From Platanthera guangdongensis (lineage: Eukaryota; Streptophyta; Magnoliopsida; Asparagales; Orchidaceae): 64,000 nucleotides of DNA. The stretch is from assembly GCA_039583875.1 (NCBI GenBank), contig CM077159.1, positions 1,014,812 to 1,078,811 of the forward strand, read 5' to 3'. The notes below the pieces were generated by a model. The model was given only the letters and a program-made list of their open reading frames with translations. It ran no database searches and was not told the DNA's origin. Position numbers and translations under genes: made by a program. Below are positions 11,005 to 23,241 of the stretch, one piece after another; within the stretch, counting starts at the first letter, position 1; each line of letters starts with the position of its first letter.

Positions 11005-12346
11005 AATACTGTTGGTGATTTCATTCTTAATCCCATAGTTAATTTAGTATATTTGTTGAGCATTTTTGATATTGTACATATGCATTATCTTCCAGCTAAG
11101 ATCACTAAGCCATCCTTGGCTATTATACCATATACTGCCCCAATCTCTTCAAAAGTTTTTAAGCAACTTAAGGACAGTTTTGCTATTGCACAGTCAGAAA
11201 TCACTTCACCTCCAGAAGTAGTAGCTGCTCCCTCTTCCTCAATAATATCTTCAACACCAACTTTTGTAATGGATGACTCTCCAATGCCAGATCTACATGA
11301 ATTGATCTTGGCTGACATTTCAGAAGAAATTAAGGCACATCTGAAAGCTCTGTCCAAATTAGTTTTGATTTTTATGTAGCTTCTCCTCCAACTTCTGCTG
11401 AAACTCCAGTTCTTGTTGCAACTCCTGCTCCTGCTCCAGAAAAACCTGTTATCTATGCAAAAGCTTTGAAGGCTCTGGATGCTCTATATGATAACCCTCA
11501 GGGTTCTAACAATGATGATGATGAAGATGAGGATGATGATTTAGATGAGGAGGATATAAAGAAGAAGAAGCAAGTTTCAAAGAAAAGAAAAGCTCCTCCT
11601 CCTCCTGGTCCCTAGCCCAATCCAAATAATGATACCCCTTACTATATTCTTCAAAAGATAACTCCATACAAAGGGATGCCAACATGGATGTGGCTCTCTA
11701 AGAATCAGCAGAAAGAAAGGAAGAAGAGTAGAAGGTACTCTCCTCCACCAGTTCAAAGGTATAGGAAAGATCCACAACCTTCTCCTCCTCCTGCAGCTGG
11801 TGTTTCTGGTTCTAGTTCTCAAAGATCTTCCCCTATGCAAACATATCAAAGACATTAAGGGAGATCTCATCATGAAAGCAGCCAGTAAAGGCAACAAACT
11901 TTAGGAAAATAACATCAACAGCAACAACATCAACAAGCTGAAAGTCCTAAAAGGCCACCCTCTCCTCCTATTCCTTATGAAGATCCAGAAACAACCAACA
12001 CAGCTAGAATGGCCAGGTTCCAGGAACTGGTAGGCCTCTCTATGATCAACAAGGCAAAGGCTGAAGGAAAGGATACTTCTGAATACACTATAATGTCCAA
12101 GTACAGGAGAGAAGAACTGAAAAGGTTTGATAAGGATAACAAAATTTTTAATGTTGATGATTATATGAAATTGCATCCTGAAGCAGTGGTCCCTAGAGCT
12201 ACATCTCTGAATATTATAGGGGCTACTGACATGATAATGACTATGGGACAAGCTTCAAATCCAAACAGGGAAATAGTCTTCACCAAGCCAGGATACAAGG
12301 GAAAGGACATAAAGCATCAGGAGAAAAGCAAAAGAAGTGAAATATG
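11005..12346 (+). pseudogene. Element A ORF2, C-terminal part (resumes after B)
   Basis: Continues the post-pol gene after element B. It reads NTVGDFILNPIVNL, the same words as before the insertion at about 5,490, up to a stop near 11,378. An acidic stretch follows (dense gatgat codons near 11,510-11,560), then a basic/proline-rich stretch (11,580-11,860), and finally MARFQELVGLSMINKAKAEG to a stop at 12,345. Several frameshifts and stops break it. Without B the whole ORF2 region is about 3.1 kb, close to the 2.9 kb of the unit C ORF2, which supports a conserved large third gene. I cannot assign a biochemical function. Confidence 0.65.
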
Positions 12347-12510
12347 AACTATTTTATTTCTGTCTCTCTATCTTAAACTATCTCTTATTATCTGAACAAA
12401 GCTTTTATGTAAATATATCTGCATCGTGTGTTATTTATCCCAGCCAGATATATCTTTTTCCTGCTTTGTTTACTTTATGTTTTCATTTTAAATCTATTAG
12501 TGACCTCACC

Positions 12511-12525
12511 CAAATAGAGGAAGAT
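12511..12525 (+). other. Polypurine tract of element A
   Basis: caaatagaggaagat lies just before the right LTR (tgttgg). Unit C has aaatagggggagat in the same place, which confirms the shared family. 12,347-12,510 between ORF2 and this tract shows nothing further. Confidence 0.8.
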
Positions 12526-14464
12526 TGTTGGATCCCTTGTTTGATTTGGGCTAGGTTCACTAACTTAGGATGATGTGACCAAACATGTATAGCCAGGATC
12601 AAAGTTGTGTCCTAGAGTCTAGGCCAAGTTCTAAGAGTAAACATCACATGGACAAGCCAACATCAGACTGCTAGAGACTTAAGACATAAAGTTTTCCTCA
12701 AGATTCAGAGATTTCTCTAGAGACTAAGTAAAATGATTTTGATGTTCGTCGAACTCAGGTCGATGATAGTCGTTATCAGCTCGACGATCCTAGAGAAATA
12801 TTCTCTGAGCTGAGCTCGACGAACTTCAGTCCAGATCGATGATCATTGGATTCCACCTTCAGAATTCTAAGTTCAGACTGTTCTCTAGACTCAGGTCGAC
12901 GAACCTAGTTCTCAGGTCGATGAACTTCATTCTTTGCTCGATGATTCCTGGACCTCCACTTCAACTCTATTGTCAGAGGTTCATCAAATAGATTCTAAGT
13001 CCAGAATCATTCTCAGCTCGACGAATTCAAGGTTCTCCAGACTTAGCTCGACGAACACCATTCTTCGGTCGACGAATATTTGGACTATCACAGCATTCTG
13101 TCGAGACTATGTTCTCCAGTCTCAGGTCGACGAAACCTGTTCTCTGTCCGACGAATTCTAGAACTAGAAGACTTATGTCGACACTAGAAGAACTTGTGTC
13201 GACACGAAGATCATCAGTCGACATTGTGGAAAGGCTATGTCGACACAACACAGAAGATTTGTGTCAACATACAGGAGCAATTATGTCGACACAGGATATT
13301 TGACAACTCCAGAATAATTGCTGAACTCCCGTCGACGAACATATTTACCAGCTCGACGAATATGCAAAGATCAAAAGAGACAACAGTTCAGTTTTCCGCT
13401 CTACGATTAAGGAACTCAGCTCGACGAACAGAAGACGTCTTACCGACGAATACAATGTCTCAGCTCGACGAACTATGAACTCAGTTCGACGAATTATGCT
13501 ATCTGCTCGACGATTCCAGACATAGTTATTTCCAGCCTTCTGTCCCCACTCTAATGCTATAGTTCCATGGTAATTAATGCTCTAACATTCTCCGAATATA
13601 TCCGTTAGAATGAGCATTAATTATTGCTTGCCTTTTTTCCACGGGACAGTTGGGGAAATAAATCAATGTCGATTATTCTCAAGGTTGTCAGCATTAATTA
13701 CAGAGAAATTCAAATGTTTGAAAGTCACAGAAGAAGAGAATAACGAATAGAGACACACAGATACATAGGGAATTAATCAAGAGAGACACAAAGAAAGCTT
13801 TACACAGAATACTACTGACTGAGAAGCATACAATAATTTGAAGAAGAAGCAAGAAGAACACATTTTTCAAAATCAAGAGTCTTCCTGTTCTTCTTCTCCA
13901 GGACCTTGCTAAAGACATTCAAGCACTATCAGTCTAAAGCTCCTGGATCTAGTCTCTCAATTAAAGGCCTATCACCCTGTGCAAAGCTCCAGATCTCCTG
14001 TACCCTTTTTCATCTCAGGGGGAGCTTTGACAACATCATTGAATCCACATAGTCTTCTCATTGTGATTGAGAAAAAAAGACTTCCATCACTCTCTCACCC
14101 CCATCTCTGTAAAGGGTTGTCATCTCCCTTCAAAAGTGATTCCTTGATTGCAAGTCTCCTGATCAAAAGACTTGGGTTGGTTTTTGAGCACCTGATCAAA
14201 AGCTCATTGGTGTCAGACACCTGATCAAAAATCTCAGTGGATTCTTACCAAGGTTGGTAGAAGAAGGGATGTACCCTGGTTGGGGAACCACTATAAAATT
14301 CTTATGTCGTCTGGTTGTCTCCTTTTCCTTTGTTCTTGCTGTTCTTGTGATTTAGATTTATTGTTTGCTAGGTTATTAATTTCTGCACTTTTGATTTAAT
14401 AGTAGTTAAGAAATTTTTTAAGAATACTCTATTCACCCCCCTCTAGAGTATTTCTTATCTAACA
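12526..14464 (+). repeat. Right LTR of copia element A
   Basis: 1,939 bp, tgttggatccc...ttatctaaca, starting directly after the polypurine tract and ending where gypsy sequence E resumes. A TATA-like ctataaaa lies near 14,291. It contains a long palindrome array (12,740-13,515) and ends with the cacccccctctag motif that also ends the LTR of units C/D. The left LTR and TSD are outside the window. Confidence 0.85.
12740..13515 (+). repeat. TCGA-palindrome array in LTR of element A
   Basis: Many copies of (g)ctcgacgaa and its complement ttcgtcgag, plus a sub-block of gtcgacac and tgtcgaca motifs at about 13,170-13,300, spaced about 20-40 bases apart. The same kind of array occurs in the LTR of C/D, but with the core gtgtcgacac. 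Confidence 0.85.
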
Positions 14465-16565
14465 CTCAGTTTCAGATTTGATGCATATGACATTTAGAGA
14501 GGATTTCGACCTATTTGTGATCGTATTTATTCACGACATACTGATATACTCTCAGTTAGAAGAATAGCATGTGAAATATTTGTGACTGATTTTGCATACC
14601 CTGAGGAGGAATCTCCTTTATGCCAAGTTTTCTAAGTGTGAGTTTTGGCTATCTTAAGTTGCTTTTCTTGATCATGTAGTAAGTGGAGAAGGTATTGTTA
14701 TGGATCCATCAAAGATAGTTGTGATACGAGAGCAGTCTTTACTTACTGCGATAGCGGAAGTCAGGAGTTTCCTAGAACTTGTCGGCTATTATAGGCGCTT
14801 CATAGAGAACCTTTCGAGGAATACTTTACCACTCACTACATTGACAAGGAAGAATCAGAAGTTGGCTTGGACGCCAGAGTGTGCACAAGCTTTTGAGGAG
14901 TTGAAGAGCCATCTGACCACGACGCATGTGTTGTGTTCGCCATGTGGAACAAAAGGCTTTGAAATATTTAGTGATGCATCAAGGAGAGACTTAGGCTGCG
15001 TTCTACGGTAATATGGGCATGCGATTGCTTATGGCTATCGCTAACTGAAAGTACATAAGAGGAATTATTCGGTTCATGACTTTGAATTGGCGACCGTGAT
15101 ATTTGCTCTTAAGCTACGACAACATTATTTTTATGGCGTGAAGATTGATATCTTTACGGACCATAAGAGCCTAAAATACTTGTTACATCAGAAGGATTTG
15201 AATATGCGACAATGGAGGTGGATGAAGTTCCTTTGGGACTACACAGATTCATTATACTCTCAGGAAGGGAAATGTGCCATCGATGCGCCGAGTTGCAAGG
15301 CTCCAGCACAAGCAAATTGGTTGTAAATGCATGATTAACATCTGGTTCATGAGATAGAGGCGTTGGACATCTCTTGTGTTGACAGAAAGACGAGCGCGAA
15401 TGCATGCTTGAACTGGATGGAGATACAATATGACCTCACGGATAGAATTCGACAGGTATTAAAGCTTGATGAGTGCATAAAGCGCTATATGGTGGAGATA
15501 GTGGATGGGTCAAATTCCTGATTCTCACTGAACGTTGATCTTTTGTGGAAGGACTGTCGGCTGTGCGTCCCAAATGTTGGCAAGTTGATTGCAGAGTTGA
15601 TGTACGAGGCTCATTTTACCAAGTACTCAATCCACCCACAGACAACAAAAATGTTCAAAGATATGAGGAACTTGTTTTGGTGGCAATGGTTTAAGGACAT
15701 GACACTTTATGTGGTGTAGTGCTAGAATTATGCCCTAGTGAAGGTTGAATATCAAAAACCTGGCAATTTCCTGAAATTGTTACCAATATTAGAATGGAAG
15801 TTTGATGATATATCAATGGATTTTGTGAACAGTTTGCCGAGATCGCAACTTGGGAACGACTACATTTGGGTGATCATGGACCAGTTGACGAAAGAAGCAC
15901 ACTTCATTCTAAATCAAAGGGTTGATTTAAAGGAAAAGATAGCTAAAATTTATGTTGAACAGATCATACAATTACATGGTGCGCCCCATAACATCGTTAG
16001 TGATCGAGATGGGAATTTCACATCAAATGATTGGAAGATTATTCACCAACTATTGGATACCAAGCTGAAATTCAGCATGACCTTTCATCCTTAGACAGAT
16101 GGTCAAACCAAGAGGGTAAATAGAATGAAGAAAGACATGCTTCACAAGTGTGCCCTGTATTTCGGGAAGAGGTGTGTAGATCATCTCATTATGATAAAAC
16201 TTGCCTACAATAATAACTACTAAGCAAGTATACAAATGGGGGATTTTGAGGCCTTATACAGTAGATAGTGCCCTACTCCAATGTCTTGGGTAGAATCAGG
16301 TGAATCAAAGTTGTATAAACATAAAGACGATGAAGATGTGACTTTAATGATACATTTGATTCAAGAATGATTGTTGATTGTTCATGATAGACAGACAAAG
16401 TACTACAATGCCAAGCATAAAAACATGGATTTTGTGGTTAGCGAATCAGTTTATCTCAAGATTAAACCATTCAAAGGTTTGTCAAGGATATGGCGCTTGA
16501 AAAATCTGAGTCTTTCAGCTATTGAAATCATTGAACGGGTTGGAGAAGCTATATAACTGTTGAAA
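14465..16565 (+). pseudogene. Degenerate Ty3/gypsy fragment E: RT end, RNase H, integrase
   Basis: Follows the same reading as the pol of element II from the end of reverse transcriptase (CAGTTTCAGATTTGATG region, compare 33,150) through RNase H (VRSFLELVGYYRRFIENLS, then [18 protein letters not shown]) and integrase ([31 protein letters not shown]), to a degraded integrase end near 16,560. It has many stops and shifts, for example near 15,011, 15,326, 15,720 and 16,093. It is clearly older than the other elements, and copia A inserted into its RT domain. Its strand is the same as II. Bases beyond 16,565 no longer match. Confidence 0.85.
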
Positions 16566-17675
16566 CCGAACATTCAGTCTCCTGTGGAGTTCGACCCTTG
16601 GGGAAGGGGTGACCGCGCACCTACTACCCTCAAGCGAACGATCTAGGCACAAGACTAGGAACACAAGGGACAGACCCAAGATCTCAGCGTGGAGGACCAG
16701 CGGCATACCCGGAAGACTAACTAACTCTTCCCATCCCAAGACAAGGGCTGATCTAAGGCACCTTCGGAGGGCTCTCTTGGCCGACCGGAACATCCAAGGA
16801 GGATCTCGAGATCCACTCCCAAACTAGAGGGGCCACCTCGGGTCTAAGTAAATGTTCCTCGCCCGTCTTACTATTGGCGCAAAACCGTCCAGCAGCCCTA
16901 CTCTACGCAGCCCCCAATTGGTCCGCTAACAGCGGAGCTCTGCTACTCTAAAGGGATGACAACGGGCCATCAGGGGCTTCCCGGCATCTATACCTCGGGG
17001 CCCACACGGGGGGAGCGGTTCACGAACACACCGCTCGCCCAAGACAGGAGGAGTAAACCATATTCATAGAGCATCACAGATATGAAAAAATATTACAGGA
17101 ATATAAATTCCATACTCAGCACGCAGGCCGACAATATAAACAAAAAGGCCTTCGAGGGTCGGCACAAGCTTGGGCTTAAGCCCGATACTCCTCGCCTGAT
17201 ACTGCAACACCTGTACGCCAACGTCTCGACGAGCGGCGGCCAACTAGTCATCGGTCGGCTAATATAAGCGGGCCAAACATATTGCGCACACCTCCATTTT
17301 TGGGGCTATGGTGCGCATTCCCTGCAAGCGGCTAAATAAACAACTTCCTCGGAGCCTTCTCCGGGAACCCCAGAACATCACCAATCCGGCTCACACGTCT
17401 GGATGGGCTTCACACAGCAATCCTAAACCCGTACTCACGCTTCCGGGTACTAATGCAATTAACTGCGGGGACGTACACGTCAACCCGTCGGAAAGCTCTC
17501 TTCCCCCCACCCGTTGGTGGAGAGGGGCTTCCACGCGAATATGTAAACTGAAGGCTTCACCTGCCCAAGTAGAAACAGTGTTACCCTTGTCGCGTGCTTG
17601 GCGGCGGGGGCGGGAGAGGATCTCCGGGTCGGTTCTTCTGCGTGCGGCCGCGTCGGTGGTCGATCTCCACTACAG

Positions 17676-17805
17676 GCCGAGCCTTGCTCCAGGCCGAGCC
17701 TCGCTCCAGGCCGAGCCTCGCTCCAGGCCGAGCCTCGCTCCAGGCCGAGCCTCGCTCCAGGCCGAGCCTCGCTCCAGGCCGAGCCTCGCTCCAGGCCGAG
17801 CTTGC
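17676..17805. repeat. 17-bp tandem repeat (about 7.5 copies)
   Basis: Unit gccgagcctcgctccag, starting at 17,676, 17,693, 17,710, 17,727, 17,744, 17,761, 17,778 and a partial copy at 17,795. Copies are almost identical; the first has cct-to-ctt type changes. Because 17 is not a multiple of 3, it opens overlapping spurious frames. Confidence 0.95.
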
Positions 17806-17949
17806 CGCCGGGAGAAGGGGAGATCGAGGTGTGCTGCTCCAGGTCGGGAAAAATTGTGGATCGGCCGGGGTGCTCCAGGCGGCTGGAAAACGGGGGAGAT
17901 CAGGGTGTGCTGCTCCAGGTGGCTGGAGAGAGAGAGAGGGAGAACACCC

Positions 17950-18300
17950 GGGGCTCTGCTGCTTTGCCGGCCACGGGAGAGAGGGGGTGAGGAAGGGGCG
18001 GGCGTGCCCTAGCCTTACCGGCGATAGGAGAGAGAGGGGGAAGGCGGCCGGGCTGCTGCTTTGCCGGCGATGGGAGAGAGGGGGTGAGGAAGGGGCGGCT
18101 GTGCCCTAGCCTTGCCGGCGACGGGAGAGAGAGGGGGAAGGCGTCCGGGCTGTTGCTTTGTCGGCGACGGGAGAGAGGTGGTGAGGAAGGGGTGGCCGTG
18201 CACTAGCCTTGCCGGCGATGGGAGAGACAGGGGGAAGGTGGCCGGGCTGCTGCTTTGCCGGCGACGGGAGAGAGGGGGAAAGGGGCGGTGGCGGCTGGGC
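17950..18300. repeat. 97-bp tandem repeat (about 3.6 copies)
   Basis: The marker tgctgctttgccgg recurs at about 17,957, 18,054, 18,151 and 18,248, exactly 97 bases apart. Between markers, cgggagagagggggtgagg and gccctagcctt(a/g)ccgg blocks recur. Copies differ at several positions, so the array is older than the 17-bp array. Confidence 0.9.
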
Positions 18301-18562
18301 TCCAGATCGGCGGCGGCTAGGGTTCCCGCCCCCGATTTCTCCCCTGCACCTATTTTCCTTCTTTTTTCCCCTTACTGTTGTACCCGAGCCCCACCCTCTC
18401 CACAGCCTTTTTTTTGTTTTTCTTCCCTGTCTTCTTTTCTTTCATCCTTTCCAGCTGTCCCCTCTCTTATTCTCCTCTTTCTTCTTTAATTCCTTTCTCC
18501 TTTTGCTGTACCCGCCTGCCGCATCCCCTCCCCCCATTCCCCCCTATCTCCCATATAATCAA

Positions 18563-21500
18563 TGTTACATCCCATGTTACTTTTGGACCCCTCAACTTAG
18601 ATTGGGTTAGGCATGAGATGGGTGATAGGGGTTTTAGCTAGGTTTGACCTTAGATAGTGGGTTGTAACCATGTGGGGCCCACTATAGGACCAAGTCAAAC
18701 TAGGTCAAACTAGCCTAAATAGGGACCCAAACCACACCATGACCCCACCACATTGCCCTAACCCTAAAAAGAATCTAAGTGCACCTAGGGCATGCCATTA
18801 GGTCAACACTTTGACCCCAATTGACCAAAGTCAACCTTGGGCCTAATTTGGTCAAACCCACACTCATAAGCCCAATTAGCCTAAGTAGACACCCCCTTGA
18901 CCCAACCCAATTTGGGTGATGCCACTAGACCCATTATCACCAAGTAGGGTCAGCACATCCACCATGTTGACTAAGTCAACTCTCCAAGTCAACAAGTCAA
19001 CAATTTGACCTAAAAGAGGGAAATGAAGACCAAGCCACCCTCCTTTGGACCAAGCCCACCAAATTTGGCCCATGGCCAGCCCAAGTGAACAAGACCAGCC
19101 CTACCCCTCAAAATCAGGAGAGAGAATGCATGTAAAGGGGTAGAAATGAGATTTTGAGAGAAAGAGGATAGAGAAATGGGGATGAAAGGGAATGGTGGCC
19201 ACATGGCCACCCCTTCAGCTGATATCCTCTGCCCAACACCAACTGGCCGACCTCCTCACTTCATTCTAGAGGAAATTGGGGGCTGTGTGCCACTTGGCAA
19301 GCAGGGGCGGAGCAACCAAGGCTGAGCCGAGCTCACCTTGGTTGTATCTCCCCATAAACTCCACCTCAGCCCCAAATAACCTCACAATTAGCTTCAGGAG
19401 GTGGAAAAGAATTGAAATCGAGTGCTGGAACATGGAAATCGATGGAGAATCAAGCATTCGGGGTGGAGCTCGCCGGCGCACCACCACCATGGAGAACCGC
19501 CGCCTTACCCGCAGCCAAGCACCAATCCAGGTTCGTTTCACCTCACCTCTACCCGTACTAGGATCTTAGATCGATTAGGTGAGATATCGGGCTCAACTGA
19601 GCCCGATACCATGGGAGAAAAGTGTGATTTTTCCAAGCTTTAGAAACCGCTCGAGTTCGCCGTCGCCGCCGTCTCCCTCCGCCCCCATCACCGGGAAACG
19701 ATAGCCACCACCACCGTGAAGGTGATGGCACCGTTGGCCGGGGGTGGCGCCGCCTCAGCTGGCCGGAAACCGCCAGCAAACATCGCCCAGGTCGGCTCAA
19801 TCTCAGCCGTCGGACGGGTGGAGAATATGACCGGATTCCGTCCTTTACGCTTTAAGATTCATGCAGATATAATAATATGATTTAATTTAAATGTGATGAA
19901 TAGTGTAATTAATGTAACATAAATACAGTGGCTTTGCATGTTCTGTTTAGGCCTCTTAGAAGCATTTCCAGAACTTGATCCCTGAATGACAAATGTAGCC
20001 TTACCTGTTACCTTTAATTTGACATCTTAATCATTAACTTTGGTCCAGTATTCTGGCCTGTAGGACATTACTCCTAGGACTGGTCCTAGACAAGGGCAGA
20101 AATTCATTTGAATGCCCATATCAAACCAGCATTCACCATTGCCCCAAATTTTGGGTACATGCATGATTATGGCATACCTAGCCCCTGCCAAAATTTAGGA
20201 ATTTTGGAAACAACTTTTTCTATAGTTTTGTCCATAATATCAAAATATAAATAAATGAAATATATGGAGTTATATGACTCCTCATGGCCCCAAATTTTGG
20301 GAGTGGGTCCTTGGGAACATCATTAGTGCATGATAAAAATTTCAGCACTTTTGGATCACTGCATGATGGGAAATCCACTTGCATGTGTTAGTGTATATAT
20401 TGCCTTGGTGTGCCAATAGCAATAGTTTAAATATTATGCATTCAGCCTAATGGAGGCATTCAAAAATCTTGTATTTGATTCCAGTTGTTCATTAGGGTAA
20501 ATATCACCCTTCAGATTAATTATGGGATTTTTGGAATCAAAAATCCCATTAATTGGAATTTTTAAAAATATAGCTCCTTTTGAAAATAAATTTGAAAAAT
20601 AGGTTTTCCTCAAGTACAAATCCTCAAACTTTGACAAGTTGAAAATAAGGTTATATTTGACTTAGGAAAATTTGATCTTTCTGTTTGAAGAGCTTTTGGA
20701 GTAAAATATCTTAAAATGCCCATTTTACCCTTATTTCATTTATTCTTGAATTGATGGATATGCACCTCAGAAAAATTTGGAAATACTTTTAGTGTTGTAA
20801 AATTGTATTATTAGTCTTGCATAATTATTTCAGAATTTATGAGTGTCTTGATAGTCTTTAAATTAATATATTGGAATTTTTGGTAAATAGGTAAGAATGG
20901 AAATTGATAGGCCATTACACAATAAAAGTTGATGAAACTCTGCCAATAGTCATAAACTAATGTTTTATATCTTCTGTAATTTTCCCGGAATTTTGGATTA
21001 CATATTCCTTGTACTTCATTTGGAAAATGGAAATTATGTAGATTTTGTATTAATTAATGAATTGGTATAAATATTCAAAGGAAAATTATGAAACCCTGTA
21101 GACATAACTATTTTATCAGTATATAACTCAGGAAAAATTACCTAGGTCAGTGGATCTTAAATCATAGTACTTCATGTGTAAAGTGACCTAGTAATTAATT
21201 TAAAAGATTTAATTAAGGGACTATTTGGCCAAGGAAAATTATGAGAATCCATAGGATAGTTCCCTTAACCCATACCACCCTAGGATAAATATTTAGGGGC
21301 AAGATTCCTTAAGGATTGGAAGATTCCATTTTTAGGGTAATAATAAGACATGGTCTGCATATAGCATATATAGGGCATACTTTAGGGGATTACCAGAGGA
21401 TTGATTATCGGAAGAAATAAGGAAGTGCAATATGAATAATCCCTGGTGGGTAGTATGGTCTTAGTGACGGGATTAAAAGTGCAAGTCTTTAGTTAGCAGC

Positions 21501-23226
21501 TGGAGTGGAGGTCGACGGAAGACCGTCGGTTTCCCGGTAACATCTTAAGTCACTAGGGTTGTTCCAGAGCAACAAAGAGAGTTGGGGTGAAACATGGGTA
21601 GCCATCAACTAAAGTAAATATCCTTGCGAAAGGGAACGCTGGGCGTAATCCCAACACAGTTCCTAGTGCCCCTTGACAGCCCATCACAGGGAATACCGGG
21701 GGCAGTCCTGGGATTAACCTTAAATCACTAAGTATAATAACCCGTAGACAAGAGTAGTCTAATACGTTAAGACATTGTTGCACCTTCTCACCCGTGTAGG
21801 GTTGGAGAGATTCATGATATATTCTCACCCGTGTAGGGTTTGAGGGAATTGGTATAAAGACACTATTGTGCGTTCTCACCCGGGTTGGGTTTGAGGGTTT
21901 CAGGACGGGTTTGGTCCTGCGAGTGGAAGGCTCGGAATAAAATACTTGCATGTGCATAAATATAGTGGCGGGGCATGCGGTACTGGCCGTTCGTCACACC
22001 GATGGAAGTACGGTGCACCAGGCGGTTGTGAGGGTTAGAGGGGCCAGTGGGTTGTTTTACACTGCGGTCTGGAGGACGATCCCCGATAACGCACATCCGA
22101 CCCAACAAGACTGACGGGTTGTCAGCAAAGTACATACGCGAGACTCTAGAGTGCACCTTGGACGTGTACAGAGGTGTATGAGAGGGGTCTAAGGCTTGGT
22201 AGTGTGCATACCGGCCTAGAAGCGGAGACGCCCGCTCCACTGCTGCCGTAGCCACAGCGGTGGTACCCGAGAGTGATGTTAGCTCTCAAAAAGTGGGAAC
22301 TAAAGGTCTGTGATCACAAAGTCGTTGTGCGTGTGTTGCACTTGCCTGTGCATAAAATTGCATCATAACATTCATTCATATTAGGTCATACGCTTCATAG
22401 ATCCTTATCATATAAATTAGTATGGGCTCTTTTATATGATAAGTTAAATTTCCTGGAAATCCTAACTTATATATTTGTATGGGCATTTATATAAGTTAGA
22501 GTACTTTTGTGATGATAGTATAGTGGTAGAATAGTTTATTTACTTGCTCTTACTACTGTTCTTTACTTCCTTTACTGTACTATATTTAGAACTGCTAGAG
22601 TAGAACAATATTACCTATTACAACTGCTAGTTAGATTCTGTCACCTTCTTCCACTTTTGCTACCCCTTGTTGTCCTCCGCTTCATCCTCCTACTCGGTGC
22701 CTAGGAGCTGCGGGGCGAGGTGCGGAGGAAACGACTTAGTCTTTTGACTAATGGTCGGTGACCATACTATTTTAGGAGCCCGTGGAGATGGAGCACCAGC
22801 ACGTCGAGGAGGCAGGACTTGAGGAGCAGATACCGCTTCAGCAGCCTACTACCACTACTGTGCGTCCTCAGGTGGGACGAGTTCTGATGTATTAGTGTAG
22901 CTTCCGTTTTTATTTTGAGAGAGAGTGGTTTTGATGTATCGGGCATAAGCCGTTATTACTCTTTCTTTTGTACTCTTCTGTGGACTATATTGGTGTACTT
23001 TTCATTTCATATATATGATTGTACTATGTGACTTGTGGACTAGTGGATTTATATTATGCTTTACTTCTTCTTCTCATATTGACCTACATGTTAAATGATC
23101 GTAATAGCCGGCAGGATCGACGTGTTGCGGTGTCGACTAACCCGTGCGTTAGTGCCACCGTAAGACGGTGGTTCTGGGCATAAGACCCGGTAGCCCTCCT
23201 TGGTAAGGGGGAGGGGGGGTCTTATA
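18563..23226 (+). repeat. Left LTR of chromovirus I (4,664 bp)
   Basis: Begins tgttacatcccatg (right copy tgtaacatcccatg at 28,111) and ends ggtcttata just before the primer site. It is unusually long. The interior is non-coding: a low-complexity agtcaac/ggtcaac section (18,640-19,000), a gene-like GC section (19,270-19,810) with no continuous frame, a long AT-rich section (19,860-21,460), short cacccgtgtagggtt repeats (21,785-21,895) and the hairpin pair at 22,404-22,500. Confidence 0.92.
22404..22500 (+). other. Two tandem LTR hairpins of chromovirus I
   Basis: Hairpin 1 pairs 22,404-22,416 with 22,431-22,443 (13 bp). Hairpin 2 pairs 22,462-22,473 with 22,488-22,499 (12 bp). Both loops are 14 nt (ttagtatgggctct and tttgtatgggcatt). 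They correspond to the pair at 328-427 in element F, with stem changes that keep pairing. Confidence 0.85.
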
Positions 23227-23229
23227 AAC

Positions 23230-23241
23230 TGGTATCAATGC
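23230..23241 (+). other. Primer-binding site of chromovirus I
   Basis: tggtatcaatgc begins three bases after the LTR end. It matches the usual initiator-Met tRNA site tggtatcagagc except at two positions, probably by decay. Confidence 0.75.

Larger units (their letters stand above)
16566..18562. other. GC-rich intergenic or old LTR sequence with tandem arrays
   Basis: No coding region can be supported; the long open frames here come from GC-rich tandem repeats. Part of the minus strand (about 17,100-17,200) resembles the LTR of element II. The block around ccttcgagggtcggc...gggcttaagcccg mirrors cgggctaaagcccg...ccctcgaaggcc at 30,358-30,402, and a ggcctgc(g/a)tg block follows at the matching distance. 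This suggests an inverted relic LTR of a related chromovirus. The remainder is unidentified. Confidence 0.45.

Noticed and set aside
17308..18610. Long overlapping open frames in the GC-rich block
   Set aside because: They follow the 17-bp and 97-bp tandem repeats in all three frames, encode repeated peptides and match no recognisable domain.
19276..19650. Possible host exon within the LTR of I (and its copy at 51,584-52,246)
   Set aside because: The same sequence is present in both LTR copies, frames are short and differ between copies, and no protein family is recognisable.
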